From NCBI GenBank assembly GCA_009617715.1, contig VTFK01000361.1, forward strand, positions 1 through 64,000: a DNA stretch of 64,000 nt, written 5' to 3'. Below the pieces are notes generated by a model. That model did no database searches, was not told where the DNA came from, and was given only the letters and a program-made list of their open reading frames with translations. A program made the position numbers and the translations under genes. The stretch's first letter is position 1. Every line of letters starts with the position of its first letter. Below are positions 63,600-64,000 of this stretch, one piece after another. Source of the DNA: Plectrocnemia conspersa (lineage: Eukaryota; Arthropoda; Insecta; Trichoptera; Polycentropodidae).

Positions 63600-63900
63600 A
63601 GAAATTTGCCACCCTTCTCTGATTAGTCGTCCTGCCGAAAAGAGGCGGATCGCAGATTTTAGTATAGAGTATAAATACTAGGACCCTGACAATCAAGAAC
63701 TACTTCCCCTTCGACACTTCGACTGACAAACTTGCACATCCATATCAGAGTTCAAGGCACAAGACTCACTTCGGAACCTACGAACAACACAAAGGAAATA
63801 AATCAACTTAAAGGCAATTTCGCCCTGAAACAAAGTACTTTGCTTCTTCCCGCTCCGTTCGTAATTTAATGGCAAAATCGCAAGAAAGTGGCTGCAGTGG
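63600..63900 (+). promoter_or_regulatory. TATA-containing promoter-like block
   Basis: A GC-richer block with TATAAATA at 63670-63677, preceded by GAAAAGAGGCGGATCGCAG and followed from about 63700 by C- and A-rich sequence like a 5' leader. It could be the promoter of a gene beyond the window, or part of an LTR. No start codon with a long frame follows within the window. The 60-codon minus frame at 63693-63875 is not recognised. Confidence 0.35.
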
Positions 63901-64000
63901 TGTTGACAAATAATACTATTATCTACATACTATTATCTAAAAAAAATAGTAGATATCCCGTTTTGAGGAAATGAGTCCTATGCAATATGTATATTTATTA

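Overview
This is eukaryotic nuclear DNA, most likely from an insect. It is very AT-rich, has no operon-like gene packing, and carries decayed remnants of many transposon classes: hAT, Helitron, several LINE lineages, LTR, Penelope-like, tRNA-derived SINEs and foldback/MITE-like elements. The one well-supported host gene is split into six exons with canonical GT-AG introns. The snurportin homology and the transposon families fit an arthropod. I cannot fix the order with confidence.

Layout. From 1 to about 50 kb I find no complete protein-coding gene. This stretch is AT-rich DNA broken by CpG-rich islands of 200-500 bp (near 0.6, 3.7, 6.5, 13.7, 18.2, 21, 25.6, 32.6, 34.4, 38.6 and 45.5 kb) and by transposon fossils. 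The island at 18.05-18.36 kb holds a credible first coding exon on the minus strand: 39 codons, a good start context, an upstream in-frame stop, a donor site, and a CRE-like TGACGTCA about 140 bp upstream. The rest of that gene would lie toward or beyond position 1, so 1-18 kb may be its first intron. A TATA box plus a 105-bp GT-AG intron near 9.5-9.8 kb may be a small non-coding transcript.

The minus-strand gene at 50.3-57.8 kb encodes snurportin-1, the import adaptor for m3G-capped spliceosomal snRNPs. I resolved six exons giving 445 residues: a shortened importin-beta-binding region, a conserved m3G-cap-binding core, and an unusually long charged C-terminal tail. Its 5.2-kb third intron is packed with repeats, including an 88-bp-arm hairpin. 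Seven of the eight differences between the arms keep RNA pairing (G-U wobble) only if the + strand is transcribed.

From 57.8 to 64 kb there are more repeats and, at the end, a TATA-containing promoter-like block. The most unusual structures are that hairpin, a 1.06-kb foldback element at 36.5-37.6 kb with TA tracts and a perfect 42-bp palindrome, a Helitron 3' terminus still joined to its helicase fossil, and a 250-bp repeat pair (46.9 and 53.7 kb) that differ by clustered small deletions.
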